From Betaproteobacteria bacterium (GTDB lineage Bacteria > Pseudomonadota > Gammaproteobacteria > Burkholderiales > Usitatibacteraceae), in assembly GCA_012274175.1 (NCBI GenBank), contig JAAOZZ010000205.1:1-10893 (forward strand): 10,893 nucleotides of DNA, in the 5' to 3' direction. The notes under the pieces are model-generated. The model saw nothing but the letters and a program-made list of their open reading frames with translations, had not been told where the DNA came from and did no database searches. The number at the start of each line of letters is the position of its first letter. Position 1 is the stretch's first letter. This document shows, piece by piece, positions 1-6,569 of the stretch. The position numbers and the translations under genes were made by a program.

Positions 1-356
1 ACGTAGGCCGAGCGATCCGTGGTGAGCTCCCGCAACGCGTCCCTCAGGCCGTGGCCGCGCAGGTCCGCGCGCAGCGCATCGGGACCGCTTTCCCGGTGTC
101 CCGCGACGACGGCGAGCCAGCGGTTGCGTCCCAAAGACTGCGCGAGATACCCCAGGCCGCGCTCGCTGCCGCCCGCGCCCGGCGAAAGAACGGCCACGCC
201 ACGGCACGCGGCTCCCTCGTCACCGTAAACGCGCACCGGAACCGCCGCGCCGTCCGAGCGTCCGAGCTCCCGCTCTTCCTGGGCTGAGGCGAGCGTGGCC
301 GCGCAGGCAAGCGAAGCGCAGGAGGCGATCAGCAGTGAACGCAAAGCGCGCGCCAT
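1..356 (-). CDS. Exported alpha/beta-hydrolase, C-terminus cut by window edge
   Basis: Reading leftward from the ATG at 354-356 gives an open frame of about 118 codons that leaves the window. It begins with an N-terminal signal sequence (MARALRSLLIASC..., probable cleavage ASA|QEE near residue 26). It then shows the first half of an alpha/beta-hydrolase: a beta strand ending in VLSPGAGGSERGL, the HG/PGxGG-type oxyanion region, followed by YLAQSLGRNRWLAVVAGH. This resembles the dienelactone-hydrolase/PAF-acetylhydrolase-like group of exported esterases. The nucleophile GxSxG motif and the rest of the triad would lie beyond the edge and are not seen, so substrate and activity are unknown. The start lies only 4 bases after the stop of the S10 peptidase gene, so the two are probably co-transcribed and both act outside the cytoplasm. 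The family call is from motifs only. Confidence 0.7.
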   Translation of the reverse strand, partial: MARALRSLLIASCASLACAATLASAQEERELGRSDGAAVPVRVYGDEGAACRGVAVLSPGAGGSERGLGYLAQSLGRNRWLAVVAGHRESGPDALRADLRGHGLRDALRELTTDRSAY

Positions 357-360
357 CGCA

Positions 361-2289
361 TCAACGCGGCAGCCGGGCGCCCCGCTCGCGCATGAATTGC
401 TTCACGTCCTCGAACCGCACGGCTCCCGCGCCGCGCACGTCCATGGCATCGAAGTGGCGCACGATGTACCCCAGGCCCGCGGCGCGTGCCTCCTCCCGCG
501 TGAGCTCTCCCGCGTGCTCGCCCCGGGCGCTGTCGAACTCCGATCGCAGCTTGCCCTCGACCTGGGCCTCCAGCGCATCGCCTCGCGTGGGTGGAGCGGG
601 CGTTGCATGACGCAATGCCTCCGGCACCCAGACGCCGAGCAGGGGGCGCTCCATCACTGCGGGCGGCATCTGCGCGCCCACGCGCAACCGAGTCTCCGCC
701 GGCACGCTCGCCACGCTCGAAGCGCCGGCCGCGAACTCCTTCGAGGCCGTGGTCGCGCTCCGATAGAACGCGGCCAGGTCGGATTTCTCCTGGGGACGTG
801 CGACGTTGTCGAGGTAGGTCATGTGGCCGCCCTGGTAGATCTTCACTCCGAGGCCCGGGACGCTTCCCATGCGCGCGAAGTCGAGCTCCGTCACGTAGAA
901 AGGCGTGACGAGGTCGTGGTAGCCGTTCGCCGAGAAGATCCTGAGCTGCGGGTCGTGGGCCAGCGCCGCGGCGAGGTCCGGGATCGTGTCGGGCAGCGGC
1001 TTGCCGTCGTGGCTGAAGTTCCAGACGTTGATGGCGTTGCTCAGGAGCACGTAGGACGAAGGCGTGGTATAGCCCAGCTCGTTGCCGAGGTACTGGACGA
1101 TCGCCGACGCGAAGGAGCTGTCGATGTAGGTGCTCGAGGGATCGCCGCCGCTTGCGAGCGCCGTGCCGAGTGCTGCCGTCATGCGCCCGTCGTACAGGCC
1201 GATCACCGATCCGGGCACCAGGTTACTGTGGAAATAGATGGAGTCCATGTTGAAGTGCGCCTGCCATTGCGGGGCGCCGAGACCGGTCTCGCCGGCTAGC
1301 TGCGCCACGAGCGCGGCATCGGGAGGCGCGTGGGTCGCAAGGAAGGCGCGCACGGCGGGATCGTATTGGGTCGAGGCGACGGTGCGCATCTGCGCCATGT
1401 AGTCGGGCAGCGCCGAGACGGGCGGGCTGGGGCTCGCGAGATTGAGCCACGCGCCCACCGCCGCGTAACTCGGCAGGAATCCCGCGCAGCTCACCGTGGA
1501 AGGCGTGAACACCGAGCAGTTGCTGTTGTAGTTGAGCACCGAGGACTGGAGGATCACGCCGTCCAGGGACGTGCCCGCGCTCTCCAGGAGGTTCGCGAGC
1601 ACCGCGCTGCGGGTGGTGCCGTAGGACTCGCCGAACAGGAACTTCGGCGACGCCGTGCGGTGGTTCGCCGCGAGGTAGCGCGTCACGAAGTCCCGGAACA
1701 CCGCGGCATCCTGGTCGACGCCCCAGAACGTGCGGTTCACGTTGGGCGCGATGGCTTCGGAAAACCCGCATCCCACCGCATCGACGAAGACGAGGTCGCT
1801 CACGTCGAGCAGGCTCTCTGCATTGTCCACCAGCGGGAACGGCGCGGGCGTCGCGGTCGAGGGGACGTCGGTCGCGAGCCGCCTGGGGCCGAAGGAGCCC
1901 AGGTGCAGCCATACGGTCGCGGAGCCGGGACCGCCGTTGTAGAAGAACGTGACGGGGCGCGTCGCGGGATCCGCCCCGTCGAGGGTGTAGGCGACGTAGA
2001 AGAAGGACGCTTCGGGCGCACCGGTCGTGGGTGCGGCGGCGGTGAGGTGCCCCGCGGTCGCCGTGTAGTTGAGCGTCGTGCCGCCCAGCACGAGCTGGTG
2101 GCGGGTGACCGCGCTCGCCTCCGTGGCGCCGTCCAGCGAGGCGGTGGCCGCGGACGAATACGTCGTCGGGTCGCTGAATGTGGAGCTCGGCGTGGGCGGC
2201 GCCGGCGTGCCGGAGGAGCTTCCGCCCCCGCCTCCGCCGCCGCACGCGGCGAGCGCCAGGGCAAGCGCGATGGTGAGGAGCTTTCTCAT
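361..2289 (-). CDS. S10 serine carboxypeptidase-like lipoprotein with degenerate EF-hand pair
   Basis: The 642-residue product begins MRKLLTIALALALAAC, a lipoprotein signal with lipidated Cys16 followed by seven glycines and a Ser/Pro linker; this ATG is preferred over one 18 codons upstream because that extension would spoil the signal peptide. Peptidase family S10 landmarks are clear: the substrate-binding loop NGGPGSA (118-124), nucleophile Ser222 in GESYG, Asp459 in NGYHDLVTPF and His489 in QGGHM. Such enzymes are serine carboxypeptidases; the lipid anchor suggests a periplasmic or membrane-facing site. After about residue 515 comes a tail not belonging to S10: residues 581-636 look like two EF-hands whose calcium ligands are largely replaced (loop 1 has Arg589, Glu591, Ala593; loop 2 keeps Asp617 but has Arg619, Ala621). 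The start has no strong ribosome-binding site. It lies 72 bases downstream of the cupin gene and 4 bases before the hydrolase gene. Confidence 0.9.
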   Translation of the reverse strand: MRKLLTIALALALAACGGGGGGGSSSGTPAPPTPSSTFSDPTTYSSAATASLDGATEASAVTRHQLVLGGTTLNYTATAGHLTAAAPTTGAPEASFFYVAYTLDGADPATRPVTFFYNGGPGSATVWLHLGSFGPRRLATDVPSTATPAPFPLVDNAESLLDVSDLVFVDAVGCGFSEAIAPNVNRTFWGVDQDAAVFRDFVTRYLAANHRTASPKFLFGESYGTTRSAVLANLLESAGTSLDGVILQSSVLNYNSNCSVFTPSTVSCAGFLPSYAAVGAWLNLASPSPPVSALPDYMAQMRTVASTQYDPAVRAFLATHAPPDAALVAQLAGETGLGAPQWQAHFNMDSIYFHSNLVPGSVIGLYDGRMTAALGTALASGGDPSSTYIDSSFASAIVQYLGNELGYTTPSSYVLLSNAINVWNFSHDGKPLPDTIPDLAAALAHDPQLRIFSANGYHDLVTPFYVTELDFARMGSVPGLGVKIYQGGHMTYLDNVARPQEKSDLAAFYRSATTASKEFAAGASSVASVPAETRLRVGAQMPPAVMERPLLGVWVPEALRHATPAPPTRGDALEAQVEGKLRSEFDSARGEHAGELTREEARAAGLGYIVRHFDAMDVRGAGAVRFEDVKQFMRERGARLPR

Positions 2290-2361
2290 GGTGCGATCAT
2301 GCCAAACCCGCCGGCCCGTGCGCAGCACCGTTACATTTCGCAACGTGGCCGGTCCCCGTTC

Positions 2362-2742
2362 TCATAACGCCCGGTTCTCGGTGCCCTCGCCGGGGGTGAT
2401 GAAAAGCATCGCCGTGGGCACGGAGATCTTCGCCGTGTGCCACGTCGCCCGGGGGACGATCACATACTCGCCGGGCTTCGAAAGCGTGGTCACGCGGTGG
2501 GTGCCGTTCACGTCGAGCACCAGGTCCGCTGCCCCGGACAAGAGCACGACGATCTCGTCGCCTTCCGGGTGGATCTCCCAGGTTGGCCAATCCGCCTCGA
2601 AGCGAAAGCTCGCCACGAGCGTGCGCCCCTTGAAACCGTCGAAGCGCTGGTCGAGCTCCTGCCAGATCGTGGGCGTCACGTCGACCGGCACCGCCAAGTG
2701 GTCGGGTCCGACGACGACGAAGGTGTTCAGAAGGTCACGCAT
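2362..2742 (-). CDS. Small cupin-domain protein
   Basis: The 126-residue product is a single-domain cupin. The first cupin motif is at residues 55-70 (WEIHPEGDEIVVLLSG) and the second at about 91-102 (GEYVIVPRATWH). In the usual HxH...E metal set the first His is replaced by Glu56; His58, Glu63 and His102 remain as possible ligands. Function cannot be assigned: such proteins include small-molecule isomerases, dioxygenases and sensors, and no substrate is suggested by the neighbours. I chose the ATG at 2742 because GGAAG lies 5 bases upstream. An in-frame ATG at 2754, one base after the stop of the upstream membrane gene, would add MEAP and is the alternative if translation is coupled. No signal peptide is seen, so it is probably cytoplasmic. 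Confidence 0.85.
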   Translation of the reverse strand: MRDLLNTFVVVGPDHLAVPVDVTPTIWQELDQRFDGFKGRTLVASFRFEADWPTWEIHPEGDEIVVLLSGAADLVLDVNGTHRVTTLSKPGEYVIVPRATWHTAKISVPTAMLFITPGEGTENRAL

Positions 2743-2755
2743 AGGCGCTTCCATA

Positions 2756-3243
2756 CTATCGAACCCGCCCGGCGGGCGAGGCCTGGCGAAGGGTCCTCGC
2801 CTTGTCGACGCGCACGATCAGGTCCTCGGCCACCGGGCTCGGGGCGAAGGGGTTGAGCGTGAACTGCCTCGCGGGTGAGAACGCGATCTCGCTTCCGAAC
2901 TTGCTGGGCGTGGCGAGCCTCAACGTGATGCGCGGCGGGTTCGTCATGGTCGAGGCGTTCACGTTCATGACGTTCGAAAGGGCGATGCGGTCCTCTTCCC
3001 CGCGGTTACGCACAGGAGGTAATCCCCGCCGTCGCAGACCTCGTCGACGAGATTCCAGACGAGCTTCTTCATCAGGACGAACCCGAAGAGCGCCATCAGG
3101 CAGGGGATCACCGCGAACATCGGATCCGTCCGAAAGGCCCCGGACGTGATGGCGATGACCGCGAATACCGCCAGGAAACCGAACCAGAGCACGGGAAACA
3201 CCTTCTTGTGGAAGAACGTGTAGCGGGACGAGATCTTCTTCAT
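2756..3243 (-). pseudogene. Two-helix membrane protein gene split by a one-base frameshift
   Basis: Two overlapping frames read as one protein. The first starts at the ATG at 3243 (MKKISSRYTFFHKK), carries two membrane segments (about residues 16-34 and 43-60) and reaches VDEVCDGGDYLL. There it runs out of frame and stops at 2965. The second frame continues from the GTG at 3013 as VRNRGEEDRIALSNVMN to the TAG at 2756, ending in a soluble domain. Joined, they match the architecture I recall for a conserved proteobacterial protein: two transmembrane helices followed by a PH-like cytosolic domain. One missing base near 3013-3016 (CTCCTGTG in place of something like CTCCTGGTG) explains the break. 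The start overlaps the stop of the SpoIIAA-like gene as ATGA, so it is translationally coupled. It may be a true mutation, a sequencing error, or two products through restart at GTG. Confidence 0.72.
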
Positions 3244-3620
3244 CGAGACGGGGCGTCCTCGACGAGCCACCGGCCGGCGGCCTCGATGTCCGGGAATACG
3301 CGAACGTTGACCCCGCGATTGACCGCCACCGTCTCGGCGAACCGCACTTTCTCCGGGTCCCTTTCGATACGGTCCACGTAGGCGATCTTCCTCAGCTTGG
3401 CTCCATCGGCGCTGCGTTGGGCGATGACGTTGAAGATGTTCGCGCTGCCGATGCTGGGCCCGGAGAGGTTCATCTCCAGCAGGAGCGCGCCCTGCCCGCG
3501 CTCCACGCAGGCGGCATAGGCCTGCTCGAGGAATCGCAGCACGTTCTGCGGCGTGTTCGGTCCCACGACGCTCGCGTGAAGGAACGAGGGCCGCTGGGTG
3601 ATCGTGAGCCGGTAATCCAT
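3240..3620 (-). CDS. SpoIIAA/STAS-like conserved hypothetical protein
   Basis: A 126-residue soluble protein with no signal peptide or membrane segment. The order of predicted elements fits the SpoIIAA/STAS-like fold: an N-terminal strand pair (MDYRLTITQ), a helix (NVLRFLEQAYAACVERG), a buried strand ALLLEMNLSG, a strand KIAYVDRI, and later FAETVAVNRG followed by VNVRVF and a final helix ending AAGRWLVED. I recall close relatives in Burkholderiales annotated only as hypothetical, so no biochemical role is given. Members of the fold often serve as regulatory or lipid/nucleotide-binding modules. Its stop overlaps the start of the following membrane-protein gene by four bases (ATGA), so the two products are made together and may cooperate at the membrane. 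The start at 3620 has only a weak ribosome-binding site and follows the GFA gene stop by 12 bases. Confidence 0.72.
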   Translation of the reverse strand: MDYRLTITQRPSFLHASVVGPNTPQNVLRFLEQAYAACVERGQGALLLEMNLSGPSIGSANIFNVIAQRSADGAKLRKIAYVDRIERDPEKVRFAETVAVNRGVNVRVFPDIEAAGRWLVEDAPSR

Positions 3621-3632
3621 GTCCGGCCGATT

Positions 3633-4073
3633 CTACTTCGGAGCGCGCCCGCCCTGGGTCATGCGGACATCGCCGATCCAGTTGTGCGACCGGCGCGCGA
3701 GGCGGGACTCCACCGCTTCACCCTCGAAATCGGCGCTCGCCCGGCGAATCCGCGATGGGTCGAAGTCCTCGAACGTGTTGACGTTCACGACCGCGTACAG
3801 GCGATCGCCGATCTCGCTGGTGGCGACCGGCGTCGCGCCGCAGCGCGAACAGACGTGGAACGTCGCGGTCTTCGTCCCGAAGAGGTATTTCGAGACCAGC
3901 GCGGGATCGCCGATCGACACCGTGAGCCTGGCACCCGGGTTGGAGGTCCAGGCGCCGCCGTGCTTCACGCAGAAATCGCAGCCGCACGCGCGCGCCGGAA
4001 TCTCGGGCGGTTCGCCTTCCCATTCGAAATCGAAGGCGACGTTGCCGCAATGGCATCGGCCGTGGATGAGCAT
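3633..4073 (-). CDS. GFA-family zinc protein (CENP-V/Gfa fold)
   Basis: The 146-residue product carries the zinc-binding cysteines of the GFA (glutathione-dependent formaldehyde-activating enzyme-like) family: CHC at residues 7-9, CGCDFC at 30-35 and CSRCG at 75-79. The founding enzyme condenses formaldehyde with glutathione, but most small family members have no proven activity, and no formaldehyde-oxidation genes are nearby, so only the fold is called. It has no signal peptide and is presumably cytoplasmic. The ATG at 4073 has AGGGAA about 8 bases upstream, and that sequence runs into the stop of the DUF3574 gene (10-base gap), indicating one transcript. The length is normal for the single-domain family. 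Confidence 0.9.
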   Translation of the reverse strand: MLIHGRCHCGNVAFDFEWEGEPPEIPARACGCDFCVKHGGAWTSNPGARLTVSIGDPALVSKYLFGTKTATFHVCSRCGATPVATSEIGDRLYAVVNVNTFEDFDPSRIRRASADFEGEAVESRLARRSHNWIGDVRMTQGGRAPK

Positions 4074-4083
4074 GGGATCTTCC

Positions 4084-4506
4084 CTAGGAAACGCAGGCCG
4101 CGGTCTTCACGCGCAGGACCGCCTCCTGCCGAAACCGGGCCTTGTACTCGGAAACGATCGATCGAATCGCTGCTTCGGAGGACTCGCTCTCCGGATGCAC
4201 GAGGCTCAGGACATAGGAAGCTTCGCGCTCGGTGCTTCCCGCGGCCGACCTCCACTGCCCGTTTGCCTTCCAAACCGTGAGGCCCGCGGGAAAGCGCGGC
4301 GTGACGACGGCCTGCAGGAACTGCGACCACTCCTCGGCGCTCACGGTGCCGCCAGGCCTCGCGGTGCCGAAGTAGAGCAGATCGCTCACCTCGCTTTGCT
4401 CGCCGGGCGGGCACGGAGGCTGCGGAAGCGACGCGCATCCTCCGAGCAATTGCGCGCAGGCCAGGAGCGCGGCGAGGGGCGAAATGATCGCGACGCCGCT
4501 ACTCAC
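4084..4506 (-). CDS. DUF3574 lipoprotein
   Basis: The 140-residue product starts with GTG and has a short hydrophobic signal ending in LLGGC, so Cys24 is the probable lipidated residue. The mature part matches DUF3574: DLLYFGTARPGG, then VSAEEWSQFLQAVVTPRFPAGLTVW, a GQW segment, and a C-terminal YKARFRQEAVL. The function of this family is unknown; members are usually small exported or lipid-anchored proteins. The GTG lies inside the end of the preceding metallopeptidase-like gene (GTGAGTAG, 8-base overlap), which supports the non-ATG start and translational coupling. It is followed 10 bases later by the GFA-family gene. Confidence 0.88.
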   Translation of the reverse strand: MSSGVAIISPLAALLACAQLLGGCASLPQPPCPPGEQSEVSDLLYFGTARPGGTVSAEEWSQFLQAVVTPRFPAGLTVWKANGQWRSAAGSTEREASYVLSLVHPESESSEAAIRSIVSEYKARFRQEAVLRVKTAACVS

Positions 4507-5005
4507 GGAGCCAGCGAAGCATGGAAGGATACGGGCGAAGCCCGGCGGCCGCGGCCCGTGCGGGGTTGAGCGCCATGCCCGCGGCCACCAGCCCGCCGAC
4601 GCCCGGGCAGACGCCGTTCATGTACGTAAAGATGAGCCCCTCGGATTTTCCGTGATAGCCGCCCGGATGGAAAAGAACCGAGGGGTGCAGGCCGATCGCC
4701 GTGATGGCGGCGAACGCCCACGCGGTGACCTCGGGTTCGTCGGCGTGCAGCTCCTGCAGCTCGGGGGCAATCCTTCCGGAGAGCGAGTGCCGAGCGCCGG
4801 GTGACGTGAGCGCAATGTGTCCGGCTTCGTGCAGCAAGTCGCCCGGCCAGGTGAGGAGCGCCGGGTCGTACACGATCACGCCCCCCTCCACCGTGACGCC
4901 CGGAAGAAACGTCGATGCGTCGAGGCCGCGGGCTTCCAGGGGAATGCCGATCGAGGCGAGGAAACCCGTGATGGCTTCGAGGTCGGTGGCGGCCATCGTG
5001 ACCAT
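4499..5005 (-). CDS. HEAGH metallopeptidase-like hypothetical protein
   Basis: A protein of 168 residues if started at 5005 (165 if started at the ATG at 4996); a longer upstream reading would overlap the reductase gene heavily and is rejected. It contains LLHEAGHIAL with the zincin signature H59-E60-x-x-H63. About 30 residues later comes ADEPEVTAWAFAA, where a glutamate (Glu92 region) could be the third zinc ligand, much as in ImmA/IrrE-type peptidases. No export signal is seen. The C-terminal part (GGYHGKSEGLIF, then glycine/alanine-rich segments) is unfamiliar. Peptidase activity is inferred from the motif only; substrate is unknown. The gene begins 16 bases after the reductase-like gene and its end overlaps the DUF3574 lipoprotein start by 8 bases. 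I know no named family for the full length. Confidence 0.75.
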   Translation of the reverse strand: MVTMAATDLEAITGFLASIGIPLEARGLDASTFLPGVTVEGGVIVYDPALLTWPGDLLHEAGHIALTSPGARHSLSGRIAPELQELHADEPEVTAWAFAAITAIGLHPSVLFHPGGYHGKSEGLIFTYMNGVCPGVGGLVAAGMALNPARAAAAGLRPYPSMLRWLRE

Positions 5006-5021
5006 GCGGGGCCGGCAGATC

Positions 5022-5699
5022 TCAGGCCGGACTTGCGCCACGCTGGGCCGCGGAATCGCGTTTGCGCAGGAAAACGTGCGTCGCACGTTCGCCCGCGACG
5101 TACTTCGCGCATTCGTAGCCCAGGGCGCGCATGTCGATGCCGTTCAGGAGATGCTCACCGGAGCCAAGCAGGACGGGGCGCATGGCGAGATGCAACTCGT
5201 CGATCAACCCGGCGCGCAGGTACTGCCGGATGGTCGCTACACCGCCGCCCAGGCGGACATCGCGGTCGCCCGCCGCCGCCTTCGCCTGGTCCAGCGCGGC
5301 GTGAATGCCTTCGGTCACGAATCGAAATTCCGTGCCTCCCGCCATCTTGAGCGGCGACCGCGGGTGATGGGTCAGCACGAAGACGGGCGCGTGATACGGC
5401 GGCTCGTCCCCCCCCCAGCCCTTCCAGCTCTCGTCGGGCCACGGGCCCCGCACGGGACCAAACATGTTGCGACCGAGGATCCAGGCCCCGAATCCGGCCA
5501 GGCCCTGCTCCGCGATTCCGTTGTCGATGCCCGCCTCTCCATCGCCCTCGCCGTGCATCGTGCGCCATGCGCGCGTGTGGAAAAACCACTCCATCAACTC
5601 CGGGCCTCCGACGCCGAGCGGATTCTGGAGATCCTGGTTCGGTCCGGCCGAGTAGCCGTCGATGGACATCGCGAAGCTTTGGACGCGCAGTTTCGACAT
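5022..5699 (-). CDS. RibD C-terminal / dihydrofolate-reductase-like protein
   Basis: The 225-residue product belongs to the bacterial RibD_C/DHFR-like family, whose members bind NADPH and include the reductase half of riboflavin-biosynthesis RibD. Seen are the N-terminal MSKLRVQSFAMSIDGYSAG, the segment GAWILGRNMFGP (about 71-82), PYHAPVFVLTHHPR (101-114), the dinucleotide-binding glycines VRLGGGVATIRQYL (148-161) and LIDELHLAMRPVLLGSG (165-181). These stand-alone proteins rarely have a known substrate and this one is not shown to act on folate or flavin. The ATG at 5699 is chosen because GAGG stands about 7 bases upstream; an ATG 7 codons earlier lacks this. A run of nine G residues (coding strand) at 5408-5416 encodes WGG where I recall relatives with WWG. 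It follows the DUF3592 gene by 45 bases, a gap holding a small AGGGT/ACCCT inverted repeat. Confidence 0.9.
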   Translation of the reverse strand: MSKLRVQSFAMSIDGYSAGPNQDLQNPLGVGGPELMEWFFHTRAWRTMHGEGDGEAGIDNGIAEQGLAGFGAWILGRNMFGPVRGPWPDESWKGWGGDEPPYHAPVFVLTHHPRSPLKMAGGTEFRFVTEGIHAALDQAKAAAGDRDVRLGGGVATIRQYLRAGLIDELHLAMRPVLLGSGEHLLNGIDMRALGYECAKYVAGERATHVFLRKRDSAAQRGASPA

Positions 5700-5744
5700 G
5701 GGGATCCTCGCGGACGGCATTAGGGTCTCTCTTTGTACCCTCTT

Positions 5745-6218
5745 CTAGAATTGCGCACGGTCGATGGCGAGGGCGACCAACCCGAGACCGATGACCAGGG
5801 CCGCGATCCAGCTCGCCGGGACGCGAGGCTCGAGAACGCACTCGCCAGGCCGCTTCGGATTGAACCGCACATCGACGGAAGCTCCGACGGGATAGCGTTG
5901 CGCTACCTTCTCCGCGAACTCGACCACCCCGCGGTTCAATCCCGGGCTCTGCGCAACGCGATCGCCTTCGAAGCGCCGACCGCCGACCTCGTATTCATAG
6001 AGCACTACAGGTCGGTAAAGTGTCATGCGCGAGCGGCCGCCCGTGCTGCGCGAGCCGACGATCTGCGTGTATTGCTCGACCTTCGAAGAGAGCACGCGTC
6101 CCTTGGCCACGGGCCATCGCTTCATGGCCGCCGCTTCCCGCAGCGAGCTCGCGACAAGCCCCAGTACCGCAATGCCGAAGACAGCAAGGGCCCAGACTTC
6201 GATCGGCTGGGCTTCCAT
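5745..6218 (-). CDS. DUF3592 membrane protein
   Basis: The 157-residue product has an N-terminal membrane helix (about residues 8-27, VWALAVFGIAVLGLVASSL) and a C-terminal one (about 136-153, SWIAALVIGLGLVALAI). Between them is a soluble domain with WPVAKGRVLSSKVE, VVLYEYEVGGRRFEGDRV and YPVGASVDVRFNPKRPGECVLEP. That layout and the YEY...G..F and V.V.Y/FNP..P motifs are typical of DUF3592, whose role is unknown. The start MEAQPIEVW follows directly after TAGCC in the leader, without a strong ribosome-binding site. The gene lies 36 bases after the end of the broken NTF2-like gene and 45 bases before the reductase-like gene, in the same direction. Confidence 0.88.
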   Translation of the reverse strand: MEAQPIEVWALAVFGIAVLGLVASSLREAAAMKRWPVAKGRVLSSKVEQYTQIVGSRSTGGRSRMTLYRPVVLYEYEVGGRRFEGDRVAQSPGLNRGVVEFAEKVAQRYPVGASVDVRFNPKRPGECVLEPRVPASWIAALVIGLGLVALAIDRAQF

Positions 6219-6254
6219 GGCTAGATCACGTGCATCACGACGACGAACGCACCT

Positions 6255-6564
6255 TCATTTTTCGGACCTCGTGCCCTGGTGAAACACCATTCTCCACCGC
6301 CCGCCACTGCGCTGCCAGACGGAACAACGAAGCGACGACCCGCCCCCGCTCTTCGTTGCGACATAGGTGACGAGCGCCGCATCCTCGGCCAAGGGCCTTG
6401 CCTTGAAGCTCGCGATGGACCACGCAATTGGACTTTCCAGGACGAGCGCCGAGATGACGCTCGCTCAATTCCTCCAGGTTCTTGCGCGAGCTCCGGGCGG
6501 CCGGACCCAAAAATTGCTGCTCGAGGGCATAGAGTTGGTGCTCGAGGTCCGCGACGTCGTTCAT
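6255..6564 (-). pseudogene. NTF2-like/DUF4440 gene with internal deletion and frameshift
   Basis: The first frame starts at the ATG at 6564 as MNDVADLEHQLYALEQQFLG and continues to RKNLEEL, the usual N-terminal helix of a small NTF2-like (DUF4440) protein. Near 6464-6468 the similarity jumps to another frame, which reads ASVISALVLESPIAWSIA, then EDAALVTYVATKSGGGSSL, SVWQRSGG and RWRMVFHQGTRSEK with a TGA at 6255. This second frame has no start of its own. Compared with the family as I recall it, about 17 residues (the DDF.EFG segment) are missing at the junction, and the frame change implies a deletion whose length is 2 modulo 3. Without correction the ribosome makes a 109-residue chimera ending at 6235. 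The gene starts 5 bases after brnA. The product is probably non-functional; the function of the intact family is not assigned. Confidence 0.75.
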
Positions 6565-6569
6565 GGTTG

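Noticed and set aside
44..310. Minus-strand 88-codon frame at the left edge
   Set aside because: The neighbouring frame starting at 356 has a signal peptide and hydrolase motifs and is the real gene.
295..1299. Long plus-strand open frame opposite the S10 peptidase gene
   Set aside because: Rich in Arg, His and Val with no recognisable motif; it is the antisense of a clear S10 gene. The frames at 1330-2367 (+) and 1223-2245 (-) are rejected for the same reason.
3010..3022. Programmed ribosomal frameshift in the membrane-protein gene
   Set aside because: The break has CTC CTG TGC and no X-XXY-YYZ slippery heptamer. The sequence GATTACCTCCT there resembles the 16S rRNA 3' end, but it simply encodes D-Y-L-L, so I treat it as coincidence.
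4701..5723. Plus-strand open frame of 340 codons across the reductase and HEAGH genes
   Set aside because: It spans two well-supported minus-strand genes and has shadow-like composition.
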